Positions 1 to 11,702 of a stretch of 64,000 nucleotides of DNA are shown in pieces. A program made the position numbers and the translations under genes. The notes under the pieces are model-generated. The model had not been told where the DNA came from. It searched no databases and saw only the letters and a program-made list of their open reading frames with translations. The DNA is from Pseudomonas helvetica. GTDB lineage: Bacteria > Pseudomonadota > Gammaproteobacteria > Pseudomonadales > Pseudomonadaceae. Location: NCBI RefSeq assembly GCF_039908645.1, contig NZ_CP150917.1, forward strand, positions 3,731,501-3,795,500, read 5' to 3'. Positions within the stretch are counted from its first letter, which is position 1; each line of letters begins with the position of its first letter.

Positions 1-1263
1 AACATTCAAGAGCTGCTGGTCAAAGCGCCTGAGCACTTCAAGACCGGCGACTTCTGGATCGTCATGGCGACCCTGATGCTGCTGGGTGGCGCTGTCGGTA
101 AATCCGCGCAACTGCCGCTGCAAACCTGGCTGGCGGATGCGATGGCCGGCCCTACCCCGGTTTCGGCACTGATCCACGCCGCGACCATGGTGACCGCCGG
201 TGTCTACCTGATCGCCCGTACCCACGGTCTGTTCGCCCTGGCACCGGATATCCTGCACCTGGTCGGCATCGTCGGCGGTGTGACCCTGGTGCTCGCCGGT
301 TTCGCAGCCCTGGTCCAAACCGACATCAAACGTATCCTCGCCTACTCGACCATGAGCCAGATCGGCTACATGTTCCTGGCGCTGGGCGTAGGTGCCTGGG
401 AAGGCGCGATCTTCCACCTGATGACTCACGCATTCTTCAAGGCGCTGCTGTTCCTTGCTTCCGGTTCGGTGATCGTTGCCTGCCACCACGAACAGAACAT
501 CTTCAAGATGGGCGGTCTGTGGAAGAAACTGCCACTGGCCTACACCAGCTTCATCGTCGGCGGCGCGGCCCTTGCGGCCCTGCCACTGGTGACCGCAGGT
601 TTCTACTCGAAAGACGAAATCCTCTGGGAAGCCTTCGCCAGCGGCAACCACGGTCTGCTCTATGCAGGTCTGGTGGGTGCCTTCATGACGTCGCTGTACA
701 CCTTCCGCCTGATCTTCATCGCGTTCCACGGTGAAGTGAAGACCGAAGCCCATGCCGGCCACGGCATCGCCCACTGGCTGCCACTGTCGGTGCTGATCGT
801 ACTGTCGACCGCCATTGGCGCGATGATCGTTCCGCCACTGCACGGCGTACTGCCAGAAAGCGTTGGGCATGCCGGCGGCGAAGCCAAGCACAGCCTGGAA
901 CTGGCCTCGGGCGCTATCGCCCTGTCCGGTATCCTGCTGGCCGCGCTGCTGTTCCTCGGCAAGCGTCGCTTCGTCACCGCCATCGCCAACAGCGGCATCG
1001 GCCGTCTGCTCTCGGCCTGGTGGTTCGCGGCCTGGGGCTTCGACTGGATCTACGACAAACTGTTCGTCAAGCCGTACCTTGCGATCAGCCACATGCTGCG
1101 CAAAGACCCGTTCGACCAAACCATCGGTTTGATCCCGCGGATGGCCAAAGGGGGTCACAACTCCCTGAGCCGTACCGAAACAGGTCAACTGCGTTGGTAC
1201 GCCGCCTCGATGGCTGCTGGTGCCGTGCTGGTTATCGGCGCTGTCGTGCTGGTAGCGGTCTGA
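1..1263 (+). CDS. nuoL: NADH-quinone oxidoreductase subunit L (5'-truncated by window)
   Basis: This is the C-terminal 420 residues of the large antiporter-like membrane subunit of respiratory complex I, which helps couple NADH:quinone electron transfer to proton pumping. The frame is open from base 1, so the start lies outside the window. The visible part holds the family core: the stretch around [14 protein letters not shown] and the conserved Lys and His residues in [17 protein letters not shown] and [13 protein letters not shown], followed by many hydrophobic helices and the C-terminal lateral-helix region. nuoM follows after 39 bases and nuoN after that, the standard end of a nuo operon. 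The family identity is secure; only the N-terminus is missing. Confidence 0.97.
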   Translation, partial: NIQELLVKAPEHFKTGDFWIVMATLMLLGGAVGKSAQLPLQTWLADAMAGPTPVSALIHAATMVTAGVYLIARTHGLFALAPDILHLVGIVGGVTLVLAGFAALVQTDIKRILAYSTMSQIGYMFLALGVGAWEGAIFHLMTHAFFKALLFLASGSVIVACHHEQNIFKMGGLWKKLPLAYTSFIVGGAALAALPLVTAGFYSKDEILWEAFASGNHGLLYAGLVGAFMTSLYTFRLIFIAFHGEVKTEAHAGHGIAHWLPLSVLIVLSTAIGAMIVPPLHGVLPESVGHAGGEAKHSLELASGAIALSGILLAALLFLGKRRFVTAIANSGIGRLLSAWWFAAWGFDWIYDKLFVKPYLAISHMLRKDPFDQTIGLIPRMAKGGHNSLSRTETGQLRWYAASMAAGAVLVIGAVVLVAV

Positions 1264-1302
1264 TATGAACCTTGCGAACTTGCGAAAGGAAACGAGCCCG
1301 TC

Positions 1303-2835
1303 ATGATTTTGCCATGGCTAATCCTGATCCCCTTCATCGGCGGCCTGCTGTGCTGGATGGGTGAGCGCTTCGGCGCTACCCTCCCCCGCTGGATTGCGCT
1401 GATCACCATGTCCCTGCTGCTCTCCCTCGGCCTCTGGCTGTGGGCCCACGGTGACTATTCATTTGCTCCGGCGCCTGGCGCCGATCAGACCTGGGCGCTT
1501 GAGTTCAAGCATGTCTGGATCGAGCGCTTCGGCATCAACGTGCACCTGGCCCTCGACGGCCTGTCGCTGTTGATGATCATGCTGACCGGTCTGCTGGGTG
1601 TCCTCTCGGTACTCTGCTCGTGGAAAGAGATCCAGCGTCATGTTGGCTTCTTCCACCTGAACCTGATGTGGATCCTGGGCGGTGTCGTCGGCGTGTTCCT
1701 GGCCCTCGACCTGTTCATGTTCTTCTTCTTCTGGGAAATGATGCTGGTGCCGATGTATTTCCTCATCGCGCTCTGGGGTCACAGTTCTTCGGACGGCAAG
1801 AAAACCCGGATCTACGCGGCGACCAAGTTCTTCATCTTCACTCAGGCCAGCGGCCTGATCATGCTGGTGGCGATCCTGGGTCTGGTACTGGTCAACTTCA
1901 ACAGCACGGGCGTGATTACTTTCAACTACGCCGACCTGTTGAAAACCAAGATGTCGCTGACCACCGAGTACGTTCTGATGCTTGGCTTCTTCATCGCCTT
2001 CGCGGTGAAGCTGCCGGTGGTGCCGTTCCACTCCTGGCTGCCGGATGCTCACGCACAGGCACCGACTGCGGGTTCCGTTGACCTGGCCGGTATTCTGCTG
2101 AAGACCGCTGCGTACGGTCTGCTGCGTTTCGCCCTGCCGTTGTTCCCGAATGCGTCGGCCGAGTTCGCGCCGTTCGCCATGGCCCTGGGCCTGGTCGGGA
2201 TCTTCTACGGTGCGTTCCTGGCGTTCGCCCAGACCGACATCAAGCGTCTGGTTGCGTACTCCAGCGTTTCGCACATGGGCTTCGTGTTGATCGGCATCTA
2301 CTCCGGCAGCCAGTTGGCCCTGCAAGGCGCAGTGATCCAGATGCTCGCGCACGGCCTGTCGGCAGCGGCACTCTTTATCCTCTGCGGCCAGCTCTACGAG
2401 CGCACCCACACTCGCGACATGCGTGAGATGGGCGGCCTGTGGTCGAAGATCGCCTACCTGCCTGCCATCAGCCTGTTCTTCGCTGCAGCTTCGCTGGGCT
2501 TGCCGGTGACCGGTAACTTCGTCGGTGAATTCCTGATCCTGATCGGCACCTTTGCCAGCGCGCCGTGGGTCACCGTGATCGCGACTGCCGGCCTGGTGTT
2601 CGGTTCGGTCTACTCGCTGATCATGATTCACCGTGCCTACTTCGGTCCGTCCAAATCGGACGCCGTGCTGCATGGCATGGATACTCGCGAAATGATCATG
2701 GTGGTTGGACTGGCGGCACTGCTGATTTACATCGGCGTCTACCCGCAACCGTTCCTCGATACCTCTGCCGCGACGATGCATGGCGTGCAGCAATGGTTCG
2801 GTACCGCCTTCACTCAACTCGCTTCGGCCCGGTAA
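1303..2835 (+). CDS. nuoM: NADH-quinone oxidoreductase subunit M
   Basis: This 510-residue inner-membrane antiporter-like subunit of complex I takes part in proton translocation. It is hydrophobic almost throughout, about 14 helices as expected for the family. It carries the conserved charged segments [16 protein letters not shown] (Glu near residue 147), [19 protein letters not shown], and [17 protein letters not shown]. Its length matches NuoM of other gamma-proteobacteria. The ATG is preceded by a purine-rich GAAAGGAAACGAG stretch. It lies between nuoL and nuoN, seven bases before nuoN, so the three are surely co-transcribed. Confidence 0.98.
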   Translation: MILPWLILIPFIGGLLCWMGERFGATLPRWIALITMSLLLSLGLWLWAHGDYSFAPAPGADQTWALEFKHVWIERFGINVHLALDGLSLLMIMLTGLLGVLSVLCSWKEIQRHVGFFHLNLMWILGGVVGVFLALDLFMFFFFWEMMLVPMYFLIALWGHSSSDGKKTRIYAATKFFIFTQASGLIMLVAILGLVLVNFNSTGVITFNYADLLKTKMSLTTEYVLMLGFFIAFAVKLPVVPFHSWLPDAHAQAPTAGSVDLAGILLKTAAYGLLRFALPLFPNASAEFAPFAMALGLVGIFYGAFLAFAQTDIKRLVAYSSVSHMGFVLIGIYSGSQLALQGAVIQMLAHGLSAAALFILCGQLYERTHTRDMREMGGLWSKIAYLPAISLFFAAASLGLPVTGNFVGEFLILIGTFASAPWVTVIATAGLVFGSVYSLIMIHRAYFGPSKSDAVLHGMDTREMIMVVGLAALLIYIGVYPQPFLDTSAATMHGVQQWFGTAFTQLASAR

Positions 2836-2842
2836 GAGCGCT

Positions 2843-4306
2843 ATGGACTTTACGATTCAACACTTTATCGCGCTTGCGCCATTGTTGATCACCAGCGCCA
2901 CGATCATCGTGGTGATGCTGGCGATCGCCTGGCGCCGCAACCACTCGCAGACCTTCCTGCTGTCGGTCGCGGGTCTGAACCTGGCCTTGCTGTCGATCCT
3001 GCCAGCTTTGAAAGTCGCGCCTCTGGCCGTGACGCCCTTGCTGCAGATCGACAGCTTTGCCTGCCTGTACATGGCGCTGATCCTGGTCGCCACCCTCGCT
3101 TGCGTCACTCTCGCCCATGCCTACCTCGGCGAAGGCGGTACGGGTTACCCGGGCAACCGTGAAGAACTGTACCTGCTGATCCTGATGGCTGCCGCCGGTG
3201 GCCTGGTTCTGGTCAGCGCGCAGCACCTGGCCGGGTTGTTCGTCGGTCTGGAACTGCTCTCGGTACCGGTCTACGGTCTGGTGGCCTATGCCTTCTTCAA
3301 CAAGCGCTCACTGGAAGCCGGCATCAAGTACATGGTGCTGTCGGCAGCCGGTTCGGCGTTCCTGTTGTTCGGTATGGCCCTGCTCTACGCCGAAGCCGGC
3401 ACCCTGAGCTTCAGCGGCATCGGCCACGCCCTTGCGGCCACCGGACTGCCAAGCCCGCTGGCGCAGATGGGCCTGGGCATGATGCTGATCGGCCTGGCGT
3501 TCAAGCTGTCGCTGGTACCGTTCCACCTCTGGACGCCGGACGTCTACGAAGGTGCCCCGGCACCGGTAGCAGCGTTCCTGGCCACTGCCTCGAAAGTTGC
3601 CGTGTTCGCGGTCATGGTGCGTTTGTTCCAGATCTCGCCAGTGGCCAGCAGCGGTGTGTTGAGCACCGTGCTGACCGTGATCGCGATTGCCTCGATCCTG
3701 TTCGGTAACCTGTTGGCACTGACCCAGAGCAACCTCAAGCGTCTGCTGGGTTACTCGTCCATCGCGCACTTCGGTTACCTGCTGATCGCCCTGGTGGCGA
3801 GCAAGGGTCTGGCGATGGAAGCCATCGGCGTTTACCTGGTCACCTACGTGATCACCAGCCTCGGTGCTTTCGGCGTGATCACCCTGATGTCCTCGCCGTA
3901 CAAAGGCCGTGACGCTGACGCACTGTACGAGTACCGCGGCCTGTTCTGGCGTCGTCCGTACCTGACCGCTGTTCTGACCGTGATGATGTTGTCGCTGGCC
4001 GGCATCCCGCTGACCGCAGGCTTCATCGGCAAGTTCTACATCATCGCCACCGGTGTCGAATCTCACCAATGGTGGCTGGTCGGCTCCCTGGTACTGGGCA
4101 GCGCCATCGGCGTCTTCTACTACCTGCGCGTGATGGTCACCCTGTACCTGATCGAGCCAAACCTGCGTCGCGTCGACGCCCAGCTGCACTGGGAACAAAA
4201 GGCAGGCGGCGTGATGCTGCTGGCCATCGCAGTGCTGGCGTTCTTCCTCGGCCTGTACCCACAGCCGTTGCTGGCACTGGTTCAGCAGACTGGCCTGGCG
4301 GGTTGA
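2843..4306 (+). CDS. nuoN: NADH-quinone oxidoreductase subunit N
   Basis: This 487-residue inner-membrane subunit is the third antiporter-like proton channel of complex I and the last gene of the operon. Typical motifs are visible: [36 protein letters not shown] and [18 protein letters not shown], each with the conserved Glu, Lys or His. The open frame extends upstream to 2780. The ATG at 2843 is chosen because it begins a hydrophobic N-terminus (MDFTIQHF) just after the nuoM stop and follows GGTAAGAG. A strong terminator follows 32 bases downstream, which fits the end of the nuo operon. Confidence 0.97.
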   Translation: MDFTIQHFIALAPLLITSATIIVVMLAIAWRRNHSQTFLLSVAGLNLALLSILPALKVAPLAVTPLLQIDSFACLYMALILVATLACVTLAHAYLGEGGTGYPGNREELYLLILMAAAGGLVLVSAQHLAGLFVGLELLSVPVYGLVAYAFFNKRSLEAGIKYMVLSAAGSAFLLFGMALLYAEAGTLSFSGIGHALAATGLPSPLAQMGLGMMLIGLAFKLSLVPFHLWTPDVYEGAPAPVAAFLATASKVAVFAVMVRLFQISPVASSGVLSTVLTVIAIASILFGNLLALTQSNLKRLLGYSSIAHFGYLLIALVASKGLAMEAIGVYLVTYVITSLGAFGVITLMSSPYKGRDADALYEYRGLFWRRPYLTAVLTVMMLSLAGIPLTAGFIGKFYIIATGVESHQWWLVGSLVLGSAIGVFYYLRVMVTLYLIEPNLRRVDAQLHWEQKAGGVMLLAIAVLAFFLGLYPQPLLALVQQTGLAG

Positions 4307-4337
4307 TCGCTTAAGCGATACGCAGCAGAAAACACAA

Positions 4338-4361
4338 ACGGCACCTTCGGGTGCCGTTTTT
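4338..4361 (+). terminator. Rho-independent terminator of the nuo operon
   Basis: An 8-bp GC-rich stem ACGGCACC/GGTGCCGT closes a TTCG tetraloop and is followed directly by a T run. It lies 31 bases after the nuoN stop codon, so it is the natural 3' end of the nuo transcript. Confidence 0.92.
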
Positions 4362-4480
4362 GCGTCTGGGGGACTGCTCTCCCCTTTCTCGGAATATGCC
4401 TGCAAAGAGACCGGTGGCAGCTGACATCCGGCTGATGCAACCAAGCGCTAAGGTGAGTGACGGGCTATCAGGAGCATTCA

Positions 4481-4705
4481 ATGAAACAGGATATTTTTTC
4501 AGACGTGGTCGAAGGTTTTAAATGCCTGGCGACTGAGCAACAACGCAACATTCTGGTAAGGGGTACTCCCGAATCGCCAGCACCCTCAAAAACCTCTCGA
4601 CCTTTCACCGCTAACTCGACACATGACAACGCGACCTATTGTCCGCTCACCTTTGCCTACCCCAAAAATTCTGGCTATATTTGTCCAGAATATTGGAGGG
4701 GCATC
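4481..4705 (+). pseudogene. Probable remnant of an HTH-type antitoxin, read-through into vapB
   Basis: An ATG at 4481 has a good ribosome site (AGGAG, 7 bases away) and opens with MKQDIFSDVVEGFKCLA. This resembles, from memory, the N-terminus of HigA-like helix-turn-helix antitoxins found in proteobacteria. After about residue 25 the resemblance stops (low-complexity Ser/Pro/Thr-rich text) and no helix-turn-helix follows. The frame then continues without a stop into vapB at 4706. I read this as a 5' gene fragment left when a second toxin-antitoxin locus was deleted or replaced. Alternatively the whole frame 4481-4945 could make an extended antitoxin of 154 residues. The family assignment is tentative. 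Confidence 0.4.
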
Positions 4706-4945
4706 ATGATCATCGTTCCGTTAGGTGAAGCAAAAAACAATTTGTCCAAACTGGTCGATGACGCTGCTTCCGGACAGATCATCACGATCGCTAAACATGG
4801 CCGAGCCCTTGCCCGCCTTGTTCCCGTGGGAAAACCCTCCGGACGGCGCATCGGAGCGATGAAAGGCAAACTGACCCTGCCTGAAGACTTTGATGCGCCG
4901 CTACCGGATGAGATGTTGGACGCATTTGAAGGGACTCCTGGATGA
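4706..4945 (+). CDS. vapB: VapB/Phd-type antitoxin
   Basis: This small 79-residue antitoxin is of the Phd/YefM class, expected to bind DNA through its N-terminal half and to neutralise the neighbouring toxin with its C-terminal half. Family features are the start MIIVPLGEAKNNLSKLVDDAASG, the segment ITIAKHGRALARLVP, and an acidic, proline-rich tail ending in EMLDAFEGTPG. The ATG at 4706 is preferred over upstream in-frame ATGs because it follows TTGGAGGGG at good spacing and gives the usual family length. The stop overlaps the toxin start by four bases (ATGA), so the pair is translationally coupled. Such pairs usually repress their own promoter. Confidence 0.88.
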   Translation: MIIVPLGEAKNNLSKLVDDAASGQIITIAKHGRALARLVPVGKPSGRRIGAMKGKLTLPEDFDAPLPDEMLDAFEGTPG

Positions 4946-5319
4946 GGGTCTTACTCGATACACATATTCTGCTTTGGACTCTCAGTGATGATCCAAAACT
5001 ATCCGGCAGAGCCAGAAAACTCATTGAGAGCGCCGCTGAGATTTACATCAGCGCAGCTACTTTCTGGGAGATGGCGATCAAGGTTGGGCTGGGAAAGCTA
5101 AGCGTTGATTTGGAAGAGGTTCGAGAATACTGCCTCGAAAGCGGTTTCATAGAGTTGCCTGTCACTTCAGAACACGCCATTGCAGTGAAAGACCTCGAAC
5201 ATCACCATCGCGATCCGTTCGATCGCCTTATTGTTGCAACTGCAATCACAGAACCAATGAAGCTACTCACCGCCGACCCTTTAGTCGCCAAATACACATC
5301 ACTCGCTATTTTGGTTTAA
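4942..5319 (+). CDS. vapC: VapC-type PIN-domain ribonuclease toxin
   Basis: This 125-residue PIN-domain toxin would cleave RNA using a metal held by acidic residues. The expected acidic positions are present: Asp6 in LLDTHILLW, Glu43 in ATFWEMAIK, Asp91 and Asp94 in the DPFDRLI motif, and Asp112 near the end. The layout matches the VapC subfamily that pairs with Phd-like antitoxins. It overlaps vapB by 4 bases. No inactivating change is visible, so the toxin is probably functional. The pair sits between two housekeeping operons (nuo and cysS), a typical site of horizontal insertion. Confidence 0.9.
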   Translation: MRVLLDTHILLWTLSDDPKLSGRARKLIESAAEIYISAATFWEMAIKVGLGKLSVDLEEVREYCLESGFIELPVTSEHAIAVKDLEHHHRDPFDRLIVATAITEPMKLLTADPLVAKYTSLAILV

Positions 5320-5350
5320 CTGGTTCTATCTCAACAAAGATTACGTCCAT

Positions 5351-5387
5351 CAAACAAAAACCCGCACTAGGCGGGTTTTGTTTTTAG
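5351..5387. terminator. Bidirectional terminator between vapC and cysS
   Basis: A stem AAAACCCGC/GCGGGTTTT has A-rich sequence on its left and a T run on its right, so it can end transcripts from both directions. It lies between the converging vapC (+) and cysS (-) genes. Confidence 0.85.
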
Positions 5388-5399
5388 CTCAAGCAGGCT

Positions 5400-6782
<1,383 letters not shown>

Positions 6783-6802
6783 GATTGTTCCTTAAGACTT
6801 GA

Positions 6803-8500
6803 TCACTGGCCCCACGAATCACGCAGGGTCACGGTACGGTTGAATACCGGAGCGCCCGGTTTCGAGTCCTTGATATCCGCGACGAAGTAACCTTCGCGCT
6901 CGAACTGGAAACGGTCTTCCGGCTGTGCATTGCCCAACGAGGGTTCAGCACGACAACCGGTGAGGACTTGCAGTGAGTCAGGGTTGATGTTGTCCAGGAA
7001 ACTGGCGCTGTCTTCGGCCTTCTCCGGGTTCGGAGAACGGAACAGGCGATCGTACAGACGCACTTCGCACTCGACGCTGGCCGCGGCCGGCACCCAGTGA
7101 ATCACGCCTTTGACCTTCCGGCCTTCAGGGTTCTTGCCCAGGGTTTCAGGGTCATACGAGCAACGCAGTTCGACGATGTTGCCATCGGCATCCTTGATCG
7201 CTTCGTCGGCACGGATCACGTAGCTGCCGCGCAGGCGCACTTCACCGGCAGGCTCCAGGCGCTTGTAGCCCTTCGGCGGCTCTTCCATGAAGTCTTCACG
7301 GTCGATGTAGATCTCACGGGCGAATGGCAGAACACGCACGCCCATGTCTTCTTTCGGGTGGCACGCCAGTTCGAGGTTTTCGACCTGACCTTCCGGGTAG
7401 TTGGTGATCACGACTTTCAGCGGACGCAGTACGCACATGGCGCGCGGGGCGCTGTGGTCAAGGTCGTCACGGATGCTGAATTCGAGCATGCCGAAGTCAA
7501 CCACGCCGTCGGAACGGTTGGTGCCGATCATTTCGCAGAAGTTGCGGATCGATTTCGGCGTGTAGCCACGACGACGGAAACCCGACAGCGTGGACATGCG
7601 CGGATCGTCCCAGCCATTGACGTGCTTTTCATCGACCAGCTGCTTGAGCTTGCGCTTGCTGGTGATGGTGTAGTTCAGGTTCAGACGGCTGAACTCGTAC
7701 TGACGCGGGTGCGCCGGTACTGGCAGGTTGTCGAGGAACCAGTCGTACAGCGGACGATGGCTTTCGAACTCCAGGGTGCAGATCGAATGGGTGATGCCTT
7801 CGATGGCGTCCGACTGACCGTGGGTGAAGTCATAGTTCGGGTAAATGCACCACTTGTCACCGGTCTGGTGGTGATGGGCATGACGGATGCGGTACATGAT
7901 CGGGTCGCGCAGGTTCATGTTCGGCGAGGCCATGTCGATCTTGGCCCGCAGCACGCGTGCGCCGTCCTTGAACTCGCCGGCCTTCATGCGGGCGAACAGG
8001 TCGAGGTTTTCCTCAACCGAGCGGTCGCGGAACGGGCTGTTCTTGCCCGGCTCGGTCAGGCTGCCACGGTATTCCTTGGCTTGTTCAGGGGTCAGGTCGT
8101 CGACGTAGGCCTTGCCCGCCTTGATCAGCTCGACCGCCCACGCGTGCAACTGGTCAAAATATTGCGAGGCATAGCGCACTTCACCGGACCACTCAAAGCC
8201 CAGCCACTTGACGTCGCTTTCGATGGCGTCGATGTATTCCTGGTCTTCCTTGGCCGGGTTGGTGTCGTCGAAACGCAGGTGCGTCACGCCACCGAACTCC
8301 TGGGCCAGGCCAAAGTTCACACAGATCGACTTGGCGTGACCGATGTGCAGGTAGCCGTTGGGCTCAGGCGGGAAACGGGTGACGATCTGCGTGTGCTTAC
8401 CCGAGTCCAGATCCGCCTGGATGATCGGGCGCAGGAAATTGACCGGCACGGCAGGGCCAGTCTTGGAATTCGAGGTGGGGTCGACAGTCGGCTTGCTCAT
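6803..8500 (-). CDS. glnS: Glutamine--tRNA ligase
   Basis: This 565-residue class I synthetase charges tRNA-Gln. It shows [15 protein letters not shown] (HIGH motif at residues 52-55), the segment [14 protein letters not shown], and the lysine loop [10 protein letters not shown], which replaces the canonical KMSKS as in other Pseudomonas GlnRS. The anticodon-binding beta-barrel follows and ends in [12 protein letters not shown]. The open frame reaches 8548, but the ATG at 8500 is chosen because AAGGATCCT lies just before it and the start [10 protein letters not shown] fits the family. It is divergent from ppiB across 278 bases that must hold both promoters. Confidence 0.98.
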   Translation of the reverse strand: MSKPTVDPTSNSKTGPAVPVNFLRPIIQADLDSGKHTQIVTRFPPEPNGYLHIGHAKSICVNFGLAQEFGGVTHLRFDDTNPAKEDQEYIDAIESDVKWLGFEWSGEVRYASQYFDQLHAWAVELIKAGKAYVDDLTPEQAKEYRGSLTEPGKNSPFRDRSVEENLDLFARMKAGEFKDGARVLRAKIDMASPNMNLRDPIMYRIRHAHHHQTGDKWCIYPNYDFTHGQSDAIEGITHSICTLEFESHRPLYDWFLDNLPVPAHPRQYEFSRLNLNYTITSKRKLKQLVDEKHVNGWDDPRMSTLSGFRRRGYTPKSIRNFCEMIGTNRSDGVVDFGMLEFSIRDDLDHSAPRAMCVLRPLKVVITNYPEGQVENLELACHPKEDMGVRVLPFAREIYIDREDFMEEPPKGYKRLEPAGEVRLRGSYVIRADEAIKDADGNIVELRCSYDPETLGKNPEGRKVKGVIHWVPAAASVECEVRLYDRLFRSPNPEKAEDSASFLDNINPDSLQVLTGCRAEPSLGNAQPEDRFQFEREGYFVADIKDSKPGAPVFNRTVTLRDSWGQ

Positions 8501-8778
8501 AGGATCCTTGAACGTACAAGTGCGTGGCCAGAATAAAGGGCCTGACAAAACAAAGCCGCTATCATAGCCGATGCGGTCAAGCGCCTGACAGAGCAGGCCC
8601 TAAAACTGCTGCTTTTAATCCACTGGATATGAAAAACAGCCTCGAAATTCGCGACCATCACGCTAAACTGCGCACCTTGGCGATTTTTTGCCAAACAGGC
8701 AGGGGCTCGCACGCGTCTCGCAGCGCCCCGAAAGCCACGAATTCCTTGAAAACGTTTCTCCTTAAAAGAGTATCGATC

Positions 8779-9282
8779 ATGACTCAAGTCAAACTGACCA
8801 CCAACCACGGCGACATCGTCCTGGAACTGAACGCCGAGAAAGCCCCGATCACCGTGGCCAACTTCATTGAATACGTTAAAGCCGGCCACTACGAGAACAC
8901 TGTATTCCACCGTGTCATCGGCAACTTCATGATCCAGGGCGGCGGTTTCGAGCCAGGCATGAAGGAAAAGAAAGACAAGCGTCCAAGCATCCAGAACGAA
9001 GCTGACAACGGTCTTTCCAACGACAAGTACACCGTCGCCATGGCCCGCACCATGGAGCCGCATTCGGCTTCCGCACAGTTCTTCATCAACGTCGCTGACA
9101 ACAGCTTCCTCAACCACAGCGGCAAAACCGCACAGGGCTGGGGCTACGCGGTATTCGGTAAAGTGGTTGCAGGCACTGACGTTGTCGACAAGATCAAAGG
9201 TGTTTCGACCACCATGAAGTCCGGTCACCAGGACGTACCAGCAGACGACGTGATCATCGAGAAAGCCGAGATCATTGAGTGA
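8779..9282 (+). CDS. ppiB: Peptidyl-prolyl cis-trans isomerase B (cyclophilin)
   Basis: This 167-residue cytoplasmic cyclophilin speeds proline isomerisation during protein folding. The cyclophilin core is complete: [19 protein letters not shown] with the catalytic Arg, the substrate-binding segment [17 protein letters not shown], and [19 protein letters not shown]. No signal peptide is present, which separates it from periplasmic PpiA. The open frame runs upstream to 8524, but only the ATG at 8779, after TTAAAAGAG, gives the family N-terminus [14 protein letters not shown]. Its stop overlaps the lpxH start. Confidence 0.96.
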   Translation: MTQVKLTTNHGDIVLELNAEKAPITVANFIEYVKAGHYENTVFHRVIGNFMIQGGGFEPGMKEKKDKRPSIQNEADNGLSNDKYTVAMARTMEPHSASAQFFINVADNSFLNHSGKTAQGWGYAVFGKVVAGTDVVDKIKGVSTTMKSGHQDVPADDVIIEKAEIIE

Positions 9283-10028
9283 TATTGCTGATTTCAGATT
9301 TACATCTGGAAGAGGAGCGCCCGGACATTACCCGGGCGTTTCTGGATTTGCTCGCCACCCGCGCCCGTTCGGCGCAAGCGCTGTACATTCTTGGCGACTT
9401 TTTCGAGGTGTGGATTGGCGACGACGCCATGAGCCCCTTCCAACGCTCCATCTGCCAGGCCCTGCGCGAACTTAGCGACAGCGGCACGGCAATCTTTCTG
9501 ATGCACGGCAATCGTGATTTTCTGCTCGGCAAGGCCTTCTGCAAAGCAGCCGGCTGCACCCTGCTCAAGGATCCGAGTGTCGTGCAACTTGCAGGTGAGC
9601 CGGTGCTGTTGATGCACGGCGACAGTCTGTGTACCCGCGACGAAAGCTACATGAAACTGCGCCGTTACCTGCGCAACCCCATCAGCTTGTTCATCCTGCG
9701 CCATCTGCCGCTGCGCACCCGCCGCAAACTGGCGCGTAAGCTACGCAGCGAAAGCCGCGCGCAAACCCGGATGAAAGCCAACGACATCGTCGATGTGACC
9801 CCCGAGGAAATCCCGCGGATCATGCAGCAATACGGCGTGAAAACCCTGGTCCACGGCCACACCCACCGCCCCGCCATCCACAAATTGCAGATTGGCGAGC
9901 AAGCCGCCAAGCGCATTGTGCTGGGGGATTGGGATCGCCAGGGGTGGGCGTTGCAGGTGGATGAGCAAGGGTTTCAGCTGGCGGCGTTTGATTTTGTGAA
10001 CCCGCAGCTGGCGTTGCCAGGTAGCTGA
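9279..10028 (+). CDS. lpxH: UDP-2,3-diacylglucosamine diphosphatase
   Basis: This 249-residue peripheral membrane metallophosphoesterase cleaves UDP-2,3-diacylglucosamine to lipid X and UMP, the fourth step of lipid A synthesis. All calcineurin-like motifs are present: SDLHLE (Asp7, His9), [21 protein letters not shown], a middle His in LMHGDSLC, and HGHTHRP. The start is GTG inside the ppiB stop (GTGA overlap), so translation is coupled to ppiB. The ppiB-lpxH pairing next to cysS-glnS is conserved in Pseudomonas. Confidence 0.97.
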   Translation: MILLISDLHLEEERPDITRAFLDLLATRARSAQALYILGDFFEVWIGDDAMSPFQRSICQALRELSDSGTAIFLMHGNRDFLLGKAFCKAAGCTLLKDPSVVQLAGEPVLLMHGDSLCTRDESYMKLRRYLRNPISLFILRHLPLRTRRKLARKLRSESRAQTRMKANDIVDVTPEEIPRIMQQYGVKTLVHGHTHRPAIHKLQIGEQAAKRIVLGDWDRQGWALQVDEQGFQLAAFDFVNPQLALPGS

Positions 10029-10056
10029 GCGGCCCGTAAACACCACAACTCAGCCC

Positions 10057-10090
10057 GTAGCAGCTGTCGAGCTTGCGAGGCAGCTGCTAC
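10057..10090. repeat. Hairpin repeat between convergent lpxH and emrB-like genes
   Basis: A 10-bp perfect inverted repeat GTAGCAGCTG/CAGCTGCTAC encloses a 14-base loop (TCGAGCTTGCGAGG). It is a REP-like palindrome common between convergent Pseudomonas genes and may act as a transcription barrier for both sides. No T run follows, so it is not a classical terminator. Confidence 0.7.
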
Positions 10091-10108
10091 GTCCCCTCAT
10101 CCCCCTTA

Positions 10109-11638
10109 TCAATGTCCGCTCGCCTCCGGCCCCGCCTTCGCCGCAAACGGCGGCTTGGCCAGCCACACCAGCAGAATCAATCCCATAAAGCCCCAGCCCA
10201 GCAGCGTGAAGTAATCCACGGTGGAGAGCATGTACGCCTGGCTGGTCAGCAGGTGGTCAAGCTGCGCATACGCCGGATTGCCCGCCCCGCCCAGCGTATT
10301 CAGCGTGTCCCGGGTTGCCGGATCAAACGTGCTGAGGCTTTCACTCAGGTAAGCGTGATGCTGATCAGCGCGACGGATCCAGATCCAGGTGGTCAGCGAT
10401 GCCGCAAAACTGCCGCCCAGGGTCCGCAGGAATGTTGCCAGCCCCGCGCCGTCGGCGATCTGATGCGGTGGCAGGTCCGACATCAGAATGCTCAGGGTCG
10501 GCATGAAGAACAGCGCTACGCCAATCCCCATGAACAACTGCACCAGTGCCACGTGCTGGAAGTCCACCTCATTGGTGAAGCCGGCGCGCATGAAGCAGCT
10601 CAGGCCAATTGCCAGGAACGCCAGCCCGGCCAGCAGCCGCAGGTCGAACCGGTGCGCGTACTTGCCGACAAAGGGCGACATCAGCACCGGCAGAATACCG
10701 ATCGGCGCCACTGCCAATCCGGCCCAGGTCGCGGTGTAGCCCATCTGGGTTTGCAGCCACTGCGGCAGAATCAGGTTGATACCAAAGAACCCGGCGTAAC
10801 CGAAGACCAACACGATGGTGCCGATGCGGAAGTTGCGATAGGCAAACAGCCGCAGATTCACCACCGGGTGCTTGTCGGTCATCTCCCAGATCACGAACAC
10901 CGCCAGCGCAATCACCGAAATAGCCGCACCGATAATGATGAAGTTCGACTCGAACCAGTCCAGGTCATTGCCTTTGTCGAGGATGATCTGCAACGCGCCG
11001 ACACCAATGATCAGGGTCAACAGACCGATGTAATCCATCGGCTGACGACTGATGACCACCGGACGCTCCTTGAGCTGCTGCTTGACCACCATCACCGCGA
11101 ACACGCCAATCGGCACGTTGATGAAGAAAATCCACGGCCAACTATAACTGTCGGTAATCCAGCCACCGAGTATGGGACCGGCAATCGGTGCGACCACCGT
11201 GACCATCGCCAATAACGCCAGGGCCATCCCCCGTTTCGCCGGCGGATAAACCGCAATCAGCAGCGTCTGGGTCATCGGATACAACGGCCCCGCCACCAAC
11301 CCTTGCACCACGCGGAAGCCGACCAGTTCGGGCATCGAGGTCGAGATACCGCAGAGGAACGACGCCAGCACGAAGAGAATGGTCGCCCACAGAAACAGCT
11401 TCACTTCGCCAAAACGCCGACTCAACCAACCGGTCAGCGGCAGCGCGATGGCGTTGCTCACGGCGAACGAGGTGATGACCCAGGTGCCCTGCTCCGAACT
11501 CACGCCCAGGTTGCCGGAAATAGTCGGCAAGGCCACGTTGGCGATGGTGGTGTCGAGCACCTGCATGAAGGTCGCCAGCGACAGGCCAATGGTGCTGAGC
11601 ACCAGGCTGGGCGGTTTGAAAGACGCGTTAGTACTCAT
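10109..11638 (-). CDS. DHA2-family multidrug efflux MFS permease (EmrB/QacA type)
   Basis: This 509-residue inner-membrane proton-drug antiporter has about 14 helices. Family motifs include LDTTIANVALPTISGNLG in helix 1, WLSRRFGEVKLF (motif A), RVVQGLVAGPLYPMTQTLL, and the antiporter motif C region APIAGPILGGWITDSYSWPW. It would work with the HlyD-type adaptor upstream and the outer membrane factor before that to export lipophilic compounds. It is the last gene of a four-gene operon headed by marR, 64 bases after the adaptor gene. The true substrate cannot be told from sequence. Confidence 0.93.
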   Translation of the reverse strand: MSTNASFKPPSLVLSTIGLSLATFMQVLDTTIANVALPTISGNLGVSSEQGTWVITSFAVSNAIALPLTGWLSRRFGEVKLFLWATILFVLASFLCGISTSMPELVGFRVVQGLVAGPLYPMTQTLLIAVYPPAKRGMALALLAMVTVVAPIAGPILGGWITDSYSWPWIFFINVPIGVFAVMVVKQQLKERPVVISRQPMDYIGLLTLIIGVGALQIILDKGNDLDWFESNFIIIGAAISVIALAVFVIWEMTDKHPVVNLRLFAYRNFRIGTIVLVFGYAGFFGINLILPQWLQTQMGYTATWAGLAVAPIGILPVLMSPFVGKYAHRFDLRLLAGLAFLAIGLSCFMRAGFTNEVDFQHVALVQLFMGIGVALFFMPTLSILMSDLPPHQIADGAGLATFLRTLGGSFAASLTTWIWIRRADQHHAYLSESLSTFDPATRDTLNTLGGAGNPAYAQLDHLLTSQAYMLSTVDYFTLLGWGFMGLILLVWLAKPPFAAKAGPEASGH

Positions 11639-11702
11639 CGCGAATCCTTTGAAACGAGGCAGTCGCTGCGACCGTTACGGCCGCAGCTGAGGGATTGGCG
11701 AA

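Noticed and set aside
1459..2817. Minus-strand frame opposite nuoM
   Set aside because: Shadow frame with Gln/His/Arg/Asp-rich text; nuoM on the plus strand has full family motifs.
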